Assembly (NCBI RefSeq): GCF_030535495.1
Contig: NZ_JAUNRW010000009.1
Location: forward strand, 1-42,811
DNA from: Corynebacterium sp.
Lineage (GTDB): Bacteria > Actinomycetota > Actinomycetes > Mycobacteriales > Mycobacteriaceae
Direction: 5' to 3'
Length of the DNA stretch: 42,811 nt
Made by a program: the position numbers and the translations under genes
The notes under the pieces: generated by a model
Seen by the model: only the letters and a program-made list of their open reading frames with translations
Told to the model about the DNA's origin: nothing
Databases searched by the model: none
Part shown: positions 7,716 through 15,160 of the stretch, one piece after another
Layout of the letters: the number at the start of each line of letters is the position of its first letter
Numbering within the stretch: position 1 is the stretch's first letter

Positions 7716-8419
7716 GCAAGCTCATCCCGCAGGGCACTTTTCACCAGGCTGGCATGGAGGGACACGACGAGGGCCGTCATCTGCTGGCCCATGTCCTCCC
7801 CCTTCTGGCGCCCCTTCCGCCGGGCCACCGGACCAGCCACCTGGCCGATGAGGTCAGCCTGGCGCTGGGCGGTGTTGCGCAGGGACTTGAGGTGCCGGAC
7901 GTCGAAGCCGAAGTCCTGCAGGGACTGGGCGGTGGTGACCACCCGGACGTCATCGGCGGTGAAATAGCCGGCGGCGTCGGGGCGGATCAGCCCGGCGTCG
8001 AGAAGCTCGGCGATGAAGGAGACCTCGACCCCCGCCTGCGCGGCGATGTCATCATCGCTCAGGCGCGTGGGAGCCGGCGCGCGGAACTTCTCCGGGGAGA
8101 CGATCGGCTCCGTCTCGATGAGGGAAACGGCGCCGGAATCCATGGATTCCAGTTGCTCCCGAATGACCTTGAGCGGGAGGTAGTTGTCCCGCTGGGTCAC
8201 CAGGATGTAGCGGAGGCGATCAACATCGTCGCCGGTGAAGCGGCGGTAACCGGACGCGGTTCGCTGCGGGGTGATGAGCCCCTCGGACTCCAGGAACCGG
8301 ATTTTGGAGACGGTGACATCCGGAAACTCCTCGCGGAGAGCCTCCAGGACCTTGCCGATGGACAGGGTCCTGGTGGTGCGCGGAGCTGCCGTGGCCGTCG
8401 GCTTTCGAACAGCACTCAC
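7712..8419 (-). CDS. ftsR: MerR-type regulator FtsR (activator of ftsZ)
   Basis: A 235-residue MerR-family protein, the position-and-sequence equivalent of C. glutamicum Cg1631 (FtsR), reported to activate ftsZ, and of M. tuberculosis Rv1828. The DNA-binding domain lies at about residues 20-95 (SIGKVLEALREEFPDVTVSKIRFLESEGL, shown here only in part: VTVSKIRFLESEGLI, TASGYRRFTGDDVDRLRYI). A helical linker and a second, AAA-free C-terminal domain (SDDDIAAQAGV, then YFTADDVRVVTTAQ) follow. The start is GTG 8419 with AGGTGA about ten bases before it. The gene lies 14 bases after odhI and overlaps DUF151 by 4, suggesting an odhI-ftsR-DUF151 transcript. Effector unknown. Confidence 0.88.
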   Translation of the reverse strand: MSAVRKPTATAAPRTTRTLSIGKVLEALREEFPDVTVSKIRFLESEGLITPQRTASGYRRFTGDDVDRLRYILVTQRDNYLPLKVIREQLESMDSGAVSLIETEPIVSPEKFRAPAPTRLSDDDIAAQAGVEVSFIAELLDAGLIRPDAAGYFTADDVRVVTTAQSLQDFGFDVRHLKSLRNTAQRQADLIGQVAGPVARRKGRQKGEDMGQQMTALVVSLHASLVKSALRDELA

Positions 8420-8433
8420 GGGACAGGAATCAC

Positions 8434-8868
8434 CTAGTCGTTCTTGGGACCGGCGAGGAAGACCAGACGGAACTTGCCGATCTGGATCTCATCGCCCGTG
8501 GTCAGGGCCTGGTTGTTGCGCGGCTCGCGGTTGACGTAGGTGCCGTTGAGGGATCCGACGTCGTAGACCTCGAACTCGCCGTCGGTGATGCGGAACTCCG
8601 CGTGGCGACGAGACACGGTGACGTCATCGAGGAAGATGTCCGACTCAGGGTGGCGGCCGGCCGTGGTGATCGGCTGATCCAGCAGGAAACGCGCGCCCGC
8701 GTTGGGCCCCCGCTTGACCACCAGCAGACCCGCACCCTCCGGAAGGTTATCGGCGCCGGTGGCGGCCGGAGCGGACCCGGCGCCCGACTCCATCTCCTTC
8801 AGCAGGTCTGCACGGAAGACAGACGTGGTCTCGACCTGTGCCTCAGGGGTACCGGTGTTCTCGCTCAT
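8434..8868 (-). CDS. odhI: OdhI/GarA, FHA-domain inhibitor of 2-oxoglutarate dehydrogenase
   Basis: A 144-residue forkhead-associated protein. Known role in corynebacteria: unphosphorylated OdhI binds and inhibits the E1 subunit OdhA of the 2-oxoglutarate dehydrogenase complex, and phosphorylation by Ser/Thr kinases such as PknG relieves this, setting the split between TCA flux and glutamate formation. The N-terminal ETTSVF places Thr14 and Thr15 exactly at the known phosphorylation sites. The FHA core is at about residues 50-135, with GRHPESDIFLDD, SRRHAEF and GSLNGTYVN. Start 8868 was chosen over upstream in-frame codons because of the GGAGGA ribosome binding site eight bases before it and the exact fit to the family N-terminus. 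Confidence 0.97.
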   Translation of the reverse strand: MSENTGTPEAQVETTSVFRADLLKEMESGAGSAPAATGADNLPEGAGLLVVKRGPNAGARFLLDQPITTAGRHPESDIFLDDVTVSRRHAEFRITDGEFEVYDVGSLNGTYVNREPRNNQALTTGDEIQIGKFRLVFLAGPKND

Positions 8869-8910
8869 TGTGTTAATCCTCCGCTTTCGTCGGAACTGTG
8901 ACTGTTTGCC

Positions 8911-8916
8911 ATCATA
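8911..8916 (-). promoter_or_regulatory. Candidate -10 element of the odhI promoter (TATGAT)
   Basis: TATGAT on the minus strand lies 42 bases upstream of the odhI ATG, in the 85-bp gap after secA2. A good GGAGG ribosome binding site lies between. No convincing -35 hexamer is seen at 16-18 bp, only GTCACG-like sequence. It suggests odhI has its own promoter in addition to any read-through from secA2. Confidence 0.5.
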
Positions 8917-8953
8917 GCGACTGGGGCCGCTGCGTGACGGTATGACGACACCA

Positions 8954-11206
8954 TCAGCGGAAAAGGTTACCAATTCCGGACACCACGGAGTTCCCCGACC
9001 CCGCGAGCGGGTTGTCGGAGACCATGTAGGTCCACGTCGCGGAGGGTCGGGCCAGGCCCAGGTCGTCAAGGGTGCCCCCGGCCCGGAAGGTCTCCACCGC
9101 CTTATCGACGGCCCGCTGCGCCAGGTCCTTGAATTCCCGCACGGCGATGCGGTGGTACTCGTCGATCGGGGTCTCCCGGGCGATGGCCCTCAGGTGGATC
9201 GACTCGCGCACGTCATCCATGATCGCGAGGTGCTCGGCCCACTCATCGTCGAGGTGAAAGAGCATAATGTCGCGGGCGTGCTGGATGTGATCTCCCTGCG
9301 GCTCGACCTCCGGGGCGCGTTCGTGCAGTTCCACCCACGCCTGGTCGGTGTCGAGCAGTTTCGCGCGGCGCTCGTCGATGATGTCGCGTTGGTCGGCCAA
9401 CAGCTGGTTGTACTTCCATGTCTGCGCGTGGATCTCCAGCAGCTGTCCCTCGGTGACGCGCTGGCAGTGCCCGATCCAGTCGCGGATGCGCTCGGAGATG
9501 ATCGACCCGTCGGGTTCCGGACGGGCGGTGACGTTCTCCCCCGCCCCACCGGAGGTGACCACATCATCCTGGAGGGAGACGAAGAAGATGGACAGGCCGG
9601 GATCTCCCTGGCGCCCGGCACGTCCCCGCAGCTGGTTGTCCAGGCGGGCGGTGCGGTGACGCGAGGTGCCGATCACGGCCAGGCCCCCGAGGTCGGCGAC
9701 GGCATCGTGGTCGGACTGGTCCGCGCCACCCAGCCGGATGTCCGTACCGCGGCCGGCCATCTGGGTGGAGACGGTCACGCGCCCCAGGTCACCGGCTTCG
9801 GCGATGATGCGGGCTTCCTCGGCATCGTTCTTGGCGTTGAGGACATTGACCGTGATCGCCAGGTCGGCGAGCGCCTCCGCCAGGGCCTCCGATTCCGCCA
9901 CGTCATGCGTACCGACGAGCACCGGCTGCCCCTTTGCATGCAGCGCCGCGATCTCCTGGACGATGGCCCGGTTCTTCTCGGCGGCGGTGGCGTAGATACG
10001 GTCGGCCTCGTCGAAACGTCGCAACTCCTTGTTGCGGTCGATGACGGAGACATGGAGGTCATAGAACTGCCGGAGCTGGTCGGTCGCCTCCACGGCGGTG
10101 CCGGTCATGCCGCAGACCATCGGGTAGCGACGCATGAGGGCCTGCAGCGTGATGGTGTCCAGGATGCGACCCCCCTCCGTGACGTCGAGCCCTTCCTTGG
10201 CCTCCACGGCCGCCTGCAGTCCGTCCGGCCAGCGCTGCAGATCGGCGACGCGCCCGCGGGAGGCGTCGATGAGCGCCACCTTGCCGTCGGTGACCAGGTA
10301 GTGGATGTCACGGATGAGCAGCGCCTTGGCATGCAGCGCCAGATTGACCTTCACGAGCGTGGTGCCGATGTGTTCGTCGTCGTAGAGGGAGTCGATGCCC
10401 AGGGCACCCTCCACCCGAGCGGCGCCGTCGTCGGTGAGGAAGACGTTCCGGCGGTCATCGTCAATGGTGTAGTGCTCGCGCTCCCGCAGGCTGCGCACCA
10501 CGTCGGTGATCTGGCCGGTGGGCTCCTGGCCGGGCTGATTGCCGGCAAGGACGAGGGGGACGAGGGCTTCGTCGACAAGCACGCTGTCGGCCTCGTCGAC
10601 CAGTGCCACGTCAGCCGGCGCCTGCACGGCGTCCTCGCGGCGGGTGATCTGCTGGTCCCGCAGGACGTCGAACCCGATCTCATTGACCGGGCCGTAGATG
10701 ATGTCCCCGGAATATGCTTCCCGACGCTCCGCCGGGCCCATCTTCTCCGTCACCGCCGCAACGCGCAGACCGAAGAACTCGACCAGGGGGCGCATCCACT
10801 CGGCATCTCGCTCGGCGAGGTAGTCGTTGACGGTGATGACGTGCACCCGCTTGCCCGTGAGCGCGAATCCCGTCGCGGCCATCGCGCCCACCAGCGTCTT
10901 GCCCTCGCCGGTGGCCATCTGGATGACATCGCCCTCCACCAGCCGCAGCACCGCCTGCGACTGGACCGGGAACGGCTCCAGCCCCAGGGTGCGGTGCGCG
11001 GCGACACCCAGGACCGCGAGGAATGCGGCCGGGTCCTGCAGCTTTCCCCCCGCGGTGAGCTCTCGGGCGCGGGCGGCGAGTGCGGCGTCGTCAAGCTGCG
11101 AAAGCTCAGCGTGCTGCGCCTCCGCTTCCTGCACGAGCGCGCGGCTGCGCTTCTGGTTGCGCGTCTGTGACGCGCCCATCGCCTTCCAGAACCAGTCAAA
11201 AGCCAT
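8954..11206 (-). CDS. secA2: Accessory Sec translocase ATPase SecA2
   Basis: A 750-residue cytosolic/peripheral ATPase that powers export of a subset of proteins through SecYEG. Domains: Walker A MATGEGKT in nucleotide-binding domain 1 (about residue 95), the DEAD-like box VDEADSVLVDEA (about 205), the preprotein cross-linking region, then MAGRGTDIRLGG and HRTARLDNQLRGRAGRQGDPG in nucleotide-binding domain 2. It is shorter than housekeeping SecA (about 850-900 residues) and lacks the C-terminal zinc-binding tail, ending GIGNLFR; both are typical of actinobacterial SecA2. Location just upstream of odhI is conserved with C. glutamicum cg1629. A TAGGGT element ends 6 bases before the ATG, suggesting a leaderless mRNA transcribed divergently from the hydrolase gene. 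Confidence 0.95.
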   Translation of the reverse strand: MAFDWFWKAMGASQTRNQKRSRALVQEAEAQHAELSQLDDAALAARARELTAGGKLQDPAAFLAVLGVAAHRTLGLEPFPVQSQAVLRLVEGDVIQMATGEGKTLVGAMAATGFALTGKRVHVITVNDYLAERDAEWMRPLVEFFGLRVAAVTEKMGPAERREAYSGDIIYGPVNEIGFDVLRDQQITRREDAVQAPADVALVDEADSVLVDEALVPLVLAGNQPGQEPTGQITDVVRSLREREHYTIDDDRRNVFLTDDGAARVEGALGIDSLYDDEHIGTTLVKVNLALHAKALLIRDIHYLVTDGKVALIDASRGRVADLQRWPDGLQAAVEAKEGLDVTEGGRILDTITLQALMRRYPMVCGMTGTAVEATDQLRQFYDLHVSVIDRNKELRRFDEADRIYATAAEKNRAIVQEIAALHAKGQPVLVGTHDVAESEALAEALADLAITVNVLNAKNDAEEARIIAEAGDLGRVTVSTQMAGRGTDIRLGGADQSDHDAVADLGGLAVIGTSRHRTARLDNQLRGRAGRQGDPGLSIFFVSLQDDVVTSGGAGENVTARPEPDGSIISERIRDWIGHCQRVTEGQLLEIHAQTWKYNQLLADQRDIIDERRAKLLDTDQAWVELHERAPEVEPQGDHIQHARDIMLFHLDDEWAEHLAIMDDVRESIHLRAIARETPIDEYHRIAVREFKDLAQRAVDKAVETFRAGGTLDDLGLARPSATWTYMVSDNPLAGSGNSVVSGIGNLFR
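9101..9110 (+). repeat. CTTATCGACG word, copy 4
   Basis: Read in secA2 on the opposite strand as GTC GAT AAG (Val-Asp-Lys). The base before the word is C rather than G. Confidence 0.8.
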
Positions 11207-11212
11207 GCCACC

Positions 11213-11225
11213 ACCCTAGTACCCT
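11213..11225. promoter_or_regulatory. Back-to-back -10 elements of two divergent leaderless promoters
   Basis: In the 26-bp gap between secA2 (start 11206, minus) and the hydrolase gene (start 11233, plus), TAGGGT on minus (11218-11213) ends 6 bases before the secA2 ATG, and TACCCT on plus (11220-11225) ends 7 bases before the hydrolase ATG. No ribosome binding sites are present. The -35 regions would lie inside the opposite genes. Inference from spacing. Confidence 0.5.
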
Positions 11226-11232
11226 GGTGGGC

Positions 11233-12354
11233 ATGCAATCAGTGAGCGTGACTTTTCCTTCGGCGCAGGGCATCGAGCTGCCCGGCACCCTCGACCTGCC
11301 GGACACTCCCCCGGTCGCCTACGCGGTCTTCGCCCACTGCTTCACCTGCTCCCGTTTCGTGCCCGCCGCCTCGCGGGTGTGCAAGACTCTGGCAGCCGCC
11401 GGCATCGCCTGCCTGCGATTCGACTTCTCCGAACTGGGGTTCACGTCGAATGTGGAGGAACTGGTGGCGGCAGCCGAGTGGCTGGCGGCTAAGCACGAGG
11501 CTCCCCAGTTGCTGCTCGGACATTCGCTGGGGGGTGCGGTCGCGCTCCGCGCGGTGAGCGAAATCGACTCCGTCCGGGCGGTGGCCACCCTCGCCGCGCC
11601 CTACGATCCCTCCCACTCCGTCCTGCGGTTCGGCGACCGGGTCCGCGACGCCGAGACCGAGGGATCCGTGACCGTCACCCTCGCCGGTCGCGACGTCGAC
11701 ATCACCCGCGAGTTTCTCGCCGACCTGTCCGCCCACGGCCCCGACACCTATCTTCCGCAGGTATCGACCCCGGTGCTCCTGCTGCACTCCCCGGACGACC
11801 AGACCGTTCCGTTCGACAACGCCGAGCGGATCTACCGGGAGTTGGGTCAGCCGACGTCGCTGATCTCACTCGACGGAGCGGACCACCTGCTCACCCGCAC
11901 CGGTTCCGCGCAGCGCGCCGGGCGACTGATCGCCGAGTGGGTGCGGCCCTATCTGGTGCCGTCCTACGAGGCGCCCTCCGTCAGCGATGACCGGGTCATC
12001 TCCCGCATGACCGTGGGTTCGCGCCACGGAACCGTGATCGACACCGCCGGTGGCACGTTGCTCTCCGACCGCGACAGGGCCGCCGGCGGCCGCGGCCAGG
12101 GGCACTCCCCCATCAGCCTCCTCATGTCCGGTCTGGCCGCCGCCACCACGCAGGCCATCCGGGAGGCCGCCGTGGACATGCCGCTTATCGACGCCCACGT
12201 CACCATCACCCACGCCTCCCGCAACATCTTCGAGAGAAAGGTCAAGCTCATCGGCGATCTCAGCGAACCGCAACGGCGTACCCTGCTCAACGCCGCCACC
12301 TCCCCCTTCCAGATCATGCTGCCGGGCATCAAGATCCTGGACGTGCCCGCATGA
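11233..12354 (+). CDS. Alpha/beta hydrolase fused to a cysteine-less OsmC-like domain
   Basis: A 373-residue two-domain protein. The alpha/beta hydrolase part (residues 1-240) has the nucleophile elbow GHSLGG (Ser98), an acid near SPDDQ (Asp188/189) and GADH (His218), plus an oxyanion-side HCFTCSR. The OsmC-like part spans about residues 250-373. OsmC/Ohr peroxidases use two cysteines; here both positions are replaced (Ala304 in GLAAATT, Ser357 in TSPFQ), so thiol peroxidase activity is unlikely. Hydrolase-OsmC fusions are a known arrangement. ATG 11233 was preferred to the in-frame GTG 11227 because of the TACCCT -10 spacing. It overlaps the next gene by 4 bases. Substrate unknown. Confidence 0.88.
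   Translation: MQSVSVTFPSAQGIELPGTLDLPDTPPVAYAVFAHCFTCSRFVPAASRVCKTLAAAGIACLRFDFSELGFTSNVEELVAAAEWLAAKHEAPQLLLGHSLGGAVALRAVSEIDSVRAVATLAAPYDPSHSVLRFGDRVRDAETEGSVTVTLAGRDVDITREFLADLSAHGPDTYLPQVSTPVLLLHSPDDQTVPFDNAERIYRELGQPTSLISLDGADHLLTRTGSAQRAGRLIAEWVRPYLVPSYEAPSVSDDRVISRMTVGSRHGTVIDTAGGTLLSDRDRAAGGRGQGHSPISLLMSGLAAATTQAIREAAVDMPLIDAHVTITHASRNIFERKVKLIGDLSEPQRRTLLNAATSPFQIMLPGIKILDVPA
12183..12193 (+). repeat. GCTTATCGACG word, copy 5
   Basis: Encodes Leu-Ile-Asp in the OsmC-like domain (MPLIDAHV). Confidence 0.8.
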
Positions 12355-12728
12355 CCGGGCGGTGTCCCTGCAACACGGGTCTGGCCTACGAGGAGTGCTG
12401 TGGGAGATACCACGGTGGTGCCGTGGCACCGACCGCGGAGACCCTCATGCGTTCCCGCTTCACCGCGTTCGTGGTCCGGGATGCCGAGTATCTCCTGCGC
12501 ACCTGGGATCCCGACACCCGCCCGAGTGAGCTCACCCTCGTCGATCTGCCCGTGCGGTTCTACCGGCTGGATATCCATGAGGTGGTCGGCGGGGGTCCCC
12601 TGGATTCGGCGGGTGTCGTGGAGTTCGAGGCCTTCTACAAGGGAGATCCTCCGGGTTCCCAGCGCGAGCGCTCTACTTTCCGACGCCTCGACGGGCGCTG
12701 GTTCTACTCTGCCGGCGACGTGAGCTGA
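12351..12728 (+). CDS. YchJ/UPF0225 family protein with N-terminal SEC-C-like zinc motif
   Basis: A 125-residue protein of the YchJ family. The N-terminus holds the zinc-binding pattern CPCNTGLAYEECCGRYHGG (residues 5-23), followed by the family motif TAETLMRSRFTAFVVRDAEYLLRTW (given here as TAETLMRSRFTAF) and an NTF2-like C-terminal half ending RLDGRWFYSAGDV. The biochemical role of the family is unknown; SEC-C zinc motifs in other proteins mediate protein contacts. Its ATG overlaps the stop of the hydrolase-OsmC gene (ATGA), so the two are made together. Confidence 0.87.
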   Translation: MTGRCPCNTGLAYEECCGRYHGGAVAPTAETLMRSRFTAFVVRDAEYLLRTWDPDTRPSELTLVDLPVRFYRLDIHEVVGGGPLDSAGVVEFEAFYKGDPPGSQRERSTFRRLDGRWFYSAGDVS

Positions 12729-12734
12729 CACAGG

Positions 12735-12744
12735 TCTGTACAGA
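12735..12744. promoter_or_regulatory. Perfect 10-bp palindrome TCTGTACAGA at the -35 of the amidotransferase gene
   Basis: TCTGTACAGA is a perfect inverted repeat extended by GG and CC outside. It covers the position expected for the -35 hexamer (TGTACA, 12737-12742) exactly 17 bp before the -10 TACGAT. A small operator for a dimeric regulator is possible; a chance palindrome cannot be excluded. Confidence 0.35.
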
Positions 12745-12759
12745 TCCCGCTACCTGTCA

Positions 12760-12765
12760 TACGAT
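12760..12765 (+). promoter_or_regulatory. -10 element (TACGAT) for leaderless amidotransferase mRNA
   Basis: TACGAT ends 6 bases before the ATG at 12772, with a -35-like TGTACA at 17 bp spacing and no ribosome binding site. Predicted transcription start coincides with the start codon. Confidence 0.55.
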
Positions 12766-12771
12766 AGAAAT

Positions 12772-13443
12772 ATGACTCACATCACCGTCCTCGCACCCGA
12801 CCCCTCCGTCCCCCTCGACCGTTTCGACACCTGGCTCACCGAGGCCGGCGCCACCTTCCAGATCATCAACCTCAGCTCCGAGGGGATTCCCGAGAGCGTC
12901 GGCGACGGTGTCATCATCCTCGGCGGCATCAACGACGCCCGTTCTTACCCCTGGGTCGGCGATCTCCACACCGCACTGCGCGAATGGGCGTCCGCCAATA
13001 TTCCGGTGCTGGGAATCTGTCTGGGAGCCCAGTTGCTTGCCGACGCCCACGACGGGGACCTGGATTTCGATCTCGAGGGCGAGGTCGGCGCCTTCGAGGT
13101 GGAACTCATGGATGCGGCACATGACGATCCCCTTTTCCTCGGCCTCGAATCACCCCTGATCGTGCCGCAGCACCACCACGACGTCATCATCACCCTTCCG
13201 CCCGGAGCTGAGCTGCTCGCTGCATCGCAGCGTTATGAGGTCCAGGCCTTCCGCCTCGGTTCGGCTGTCGGCGTGCAGTTTCACCCGGAAGCCTCCCCCG
13301 GCACGATGGCCTCCTGGACCGAGAAGACCGGCGGAGACGGGGAGGCGATGCGCTCCGAAATGGCGAAGGTGGACGATCGCGTCTCCGCAACCGGCGAACG
13401 CATCGCCCGCAACTTCGTCACCTCCCTGCAGCACCACCGCTGA
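12772..13443 (+). CDS. Type 1 glutamine amidotransferase-like protein
   Basis: A 223-residue stand-alone class I glutamine amidotransferase domain that would release ammonia from glutamine for a partner enzyme, or act as a related amidase. The catalytic triad is visible: Cys83 in GICLGAQ and the His/Glu pair in VQFHPEAS. GGINDAR supplies the oxyanion-strand glycines. No synthase partner is encoded next to it, so the acceptor is unknown; similar stand-alone proteins are often labelled GMP synthase-like. The gene appears to have its own leaderless promoter and precedes tRNA-Pro. Confidence 0.85.
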   Translation: MTHITVLAPDPSVPLDRFDTWLTEAGATFQIINLSSEGIPESVGDGVIILGGINDARSYPWVGDLHTALREWASANIPVLGICLGAQLLADAHDGDLDFDLEGEVGAFEVELMDAAHDDPLFLGLESPLIVPQHHHDVIITLPPGAELLAASQRYEVQAFRLGSAVGVQFHPEASPGTMASWTEKTGGDGEAMRSEMAKVDDRVSATGERIARNFVTSLQHHR

Positions 13444-13508
13444 CCTGGCGATTCGCCTTTGCGGATGACACTGTTGTAACCTGAGGCAGTTGCATTTCGA
13501 TGCGACGG

Positions 13509-13582
13509 CGGACTGTGGCGCAGTTTGGTAGCGCACTACACTGGGGGTGTAGGGGTCGCAGGTTCAAATCCTGTCAGTCCGA
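13509..13582 (+). tRNA. tRNA-Pro (anticodon GGG)
   Basis: A 74-base cloverleaf without encoded CCA. Acceptor stem CGGACTG/CAGTCCG with discriminator A (13582), D-arm GCGC/GCGC, anticodon stem CTACA/TGTAG around the loop CTGGGGG (anticodon GGG), and T-arm GCAGG-TTCAAAT-CCTGT. All stems pair fully except ordinary tolerance. It reads CCC and CCU codons. CCC is frequent in this high-GC window. A strong terminator follows six bases downstream. Confidence 0.96.
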
Positions 13583-13587
13583 CTCTT

Positions 13588-13619
13588 AGCAGGTCAGCGC
13601 AGTGCGCTGGCCTGCTTTT
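13588..13619 (+). terminator. Rho-independent terminator after tRNA-Pro
   Basis: Arms of 14 bases (13588-13601 and 13603-13616), AGCAGGTCAGCGCA against TGCGCTGGCCTGCT, pair throughout with one G-U, leaving a tight loop, and are followed by TTTT overlapping the end of the stem. It ends just before the stop codon of the convergent HNH gene. Confidence 0.85.
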
Positions 13620-13620
13620 C

Positions 13621-15036
13621 CTAGAACGGGGGCGGATCATCCTCCGGCGTGCCCATCCAGGACAGGTGGTGTTCCGGTCTGTCGGGAGGCTCGGGGGGTG
13701 GAGAGTTCATCTTCTCCTGGTAGGCCTCGAAGCGCTCCCCCGCCGCCTTTGCCGCCAGATACTCCCGGCGTCCCCGTAGTCGCTGGCGGTAGCTACGCAC
13801 CCAGCGCTTGAGCTTGGGCGCGAGTGGCCCCGTGGCCTCGTCGACCGCATAGGTACCGTCTGCGAACAGCCAGTACACATCTCCGGTGTGGGGATCGAGA
13901 AGGTAGCTGATCTCCTGGTCGGTCTTGCGATTGTGGTGATGCCTGCAGAGCATGACCATGTTGGAGGCTGTCGTCGGCCCTCCGTCGTCGTGATTGATGC
14001 GGTGGTCTGCGTCGCAGCGGGTGGCCTTCCGATTACATCCTGGCCAGCGGCATCTCCAGTCACGGCCGATGAGATAGGCCCTGATCTCCGGCGTCGGCCG
14101 GTAGCTGCCGGTGGTGGCGGTCTTGGCGTGGCGCATGCTGATGGTTCTGGTGACGCGCTTGCGCAGGGCGGCAGCCGCCTGCGGCGTGAGCAGCCCGCGC
14201 TCGGGATGGAAGACCGGGGTCACGCTCTCATCCTCCCCCTCGGCCTGGTAGAGCATCATGGTGGCCTTGGTAGTCACATCGTCGAGAATGAGCGACGTGA
14301 GTGCCTCGGCCTTGGAACACTCCCGGTCCGACGCCGCCTGGTCAATTGCCTCGAGGATCTCGGTCCCCGTGGCCTGATCCGTGACGAGCTCAATGCGGAT
14401 GTCACCTGCGGGAAGATCCTCGACGTGCAACGTCGACTGCGGTGGAGCCTCAGGCACCGGCAGGGTGGACATGAGTTCGCCCGGATTCTCGCAGGGCTCC
14501 GGCCCCTCCTTCTCCGGAGCATCCGGATCGACCGGCGTGCCTTCACTCCACGGATCCTCCTGTGGCGCCGCCAGCAGTTCCACGCTGCGAATGGTGCCCT
14601 TGACCACATCAGAGATGGCCGTGCTGCTCGGGAGCATCTGCCGGGGACGGGAGGGGGTGAAGCGGGCCATCAGGTCCTCGTCGAGCGCCTTCCAGAAGAA
14701 ATCATCGTCCTGGAGGGCGATGGCGGCCATCGCCGCCTCCTTTTCGATGACACACAGATGCCCCATGTCCAGCAGGAAGGTCTCCTCCACCAGACGCTTG
14801 AGGCGGGGCAGCCTGTCGAGCACCTCCAGGGCGTCGAGGCGGCGGGTGATCTGATACTTGGTCATCCCGAGCTTCGAGTACAGCTCGGCCGTCAAGGCGG
14901 TCCAGTCCTCTTCGTCGCGGATGACAACCTCCGGTTGGCAGCTCCGCCACATCTCGTACTCCGCCCGCAGATTCGCCTGCCGGACAGCCCGGTAACTGTT
15001 CGATTCATCAAGTACCGACCATGACGCCGTAGCCAT
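13621..15036 (-). CDS. DUF222-domain HNH endonuclease-like protein
   Basis: A 471-residue protein with an N-terminal/central DUF222-type region (about residues 1-320) and a C-terminal HNH domain (about 325-385). The zinc cysteines and catalytic His are visible in CRWPGCNRK, CDADHRINHDDGG and MLCRHHHNRKTD. This corresponds to the 13E12-repeat-type family that is multicopy in mycobacteria and corynebacteria and associated with mobile or repetitive elements. The central part is acidic and Pro-rich (DPDAPEKEGPEPCENPGE). The gene lies next to a tRNA gene, a common integration point, and starts with a purine-rich GAAGGGGGTGA region before ATG 15036. DNA target and function are unknown. Base composition is not visibly different from its neighbours. 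Confidence 0.85.
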   Translation of the reverse strand: MATASWSVLDESNSYRAVRQANLRAEYEMWRSCQPEVVIRDEEDWTALTAELYSKLGMTKYQITRRLDALEVLDRLPRLKRLVEETFLLDMGHLCVIEKEAAMAAIALQDDDFFWKALDEDLMARFTPSRPRQMLPSSTAISDVVKGTIRSVELLAAPQEDPWSEGTPVDPDAPEKEGPEPCENPGELMSTLPVPEAPPQSTLHVEDLPAGDIRIELVTDQATGTEILEAIDQAASDRECSKAEALTSLILDDVTTKATMMLYQAEGEDESVTPVFHPERGLLTPQAAAALRKRVTRTISMRHAKTATTGSYRPTPEIRAYLIGRDWRCRWPGCNRKATRCDADHRINHDDGGPTTASNMVMLCRHHHNRKTDQEISYLLDPHTGDVYWLFADGTYAVDEATGPLAPKLKRWVRSYRQRLRGRREYLAAKAAGERFEAYQEKMNSPPPEPPDRPEHHLSWMGTPEDDPPPF

Positions 15037-15080
15037 GCCCCGTCACCCCCTTCCCCATCTCGTATGTGTGTTCGATTCGT

Positions 15081-15086
15081 ACGATA
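15081..15086 (-). promoter_or_regulatory. Candidate -10 element (TATCGT) for the HNH gene
   Basis: TATCGT on the minus strand lies 44 bases before the HNH ATG, in the divergent gap shared with the thioredoxin gene. No clear -35 is seen. The rest of the 124-base gap shows nothing else I can support. Confidence 0.35.
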
Positions 15087-15160
15087 GACCCCACCCCGGA
15101 CATGGGGGTGATCAACGGGGGTAAACACGGCAAAATGCCAGTTCAGGCACAATGGTGTCC

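Noticed and set aside
8942..11170. A 742-residue open frame on plus, antisense to secA2
   Set aside because: It mirrors secA2 almost end to end, has low-complexity His/Gly/Val/Asp-rich composition and no motif; in high-GC genomes the antisense frame of a real gene often stays open. SecA2 motifs are complete on minus.
13459..13496. A promoter for tRNA-Pro (TTGCGG, TTGTAA and TGCATT hexamers)
   Set aside because: No pair of these hexamers has a 16-18 bp spacing, so I could not place the promoter.
13888..15024. A 378-residue open frame on plus, antisense to the HNH gene
   Set aside because: No recognisable domain, no ribosome binding site; the HNH motif on minus is unmistakable.
15148..15153. 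CACAAT elements 6-7 bases before the thioredoxin (15161) and steA (37848) starts as leaderless -10 boxes
   Set aside because: They lack the first T of TANNNT, so the match is too weak to list as promoters, although the shared CACAATGG context is curious.
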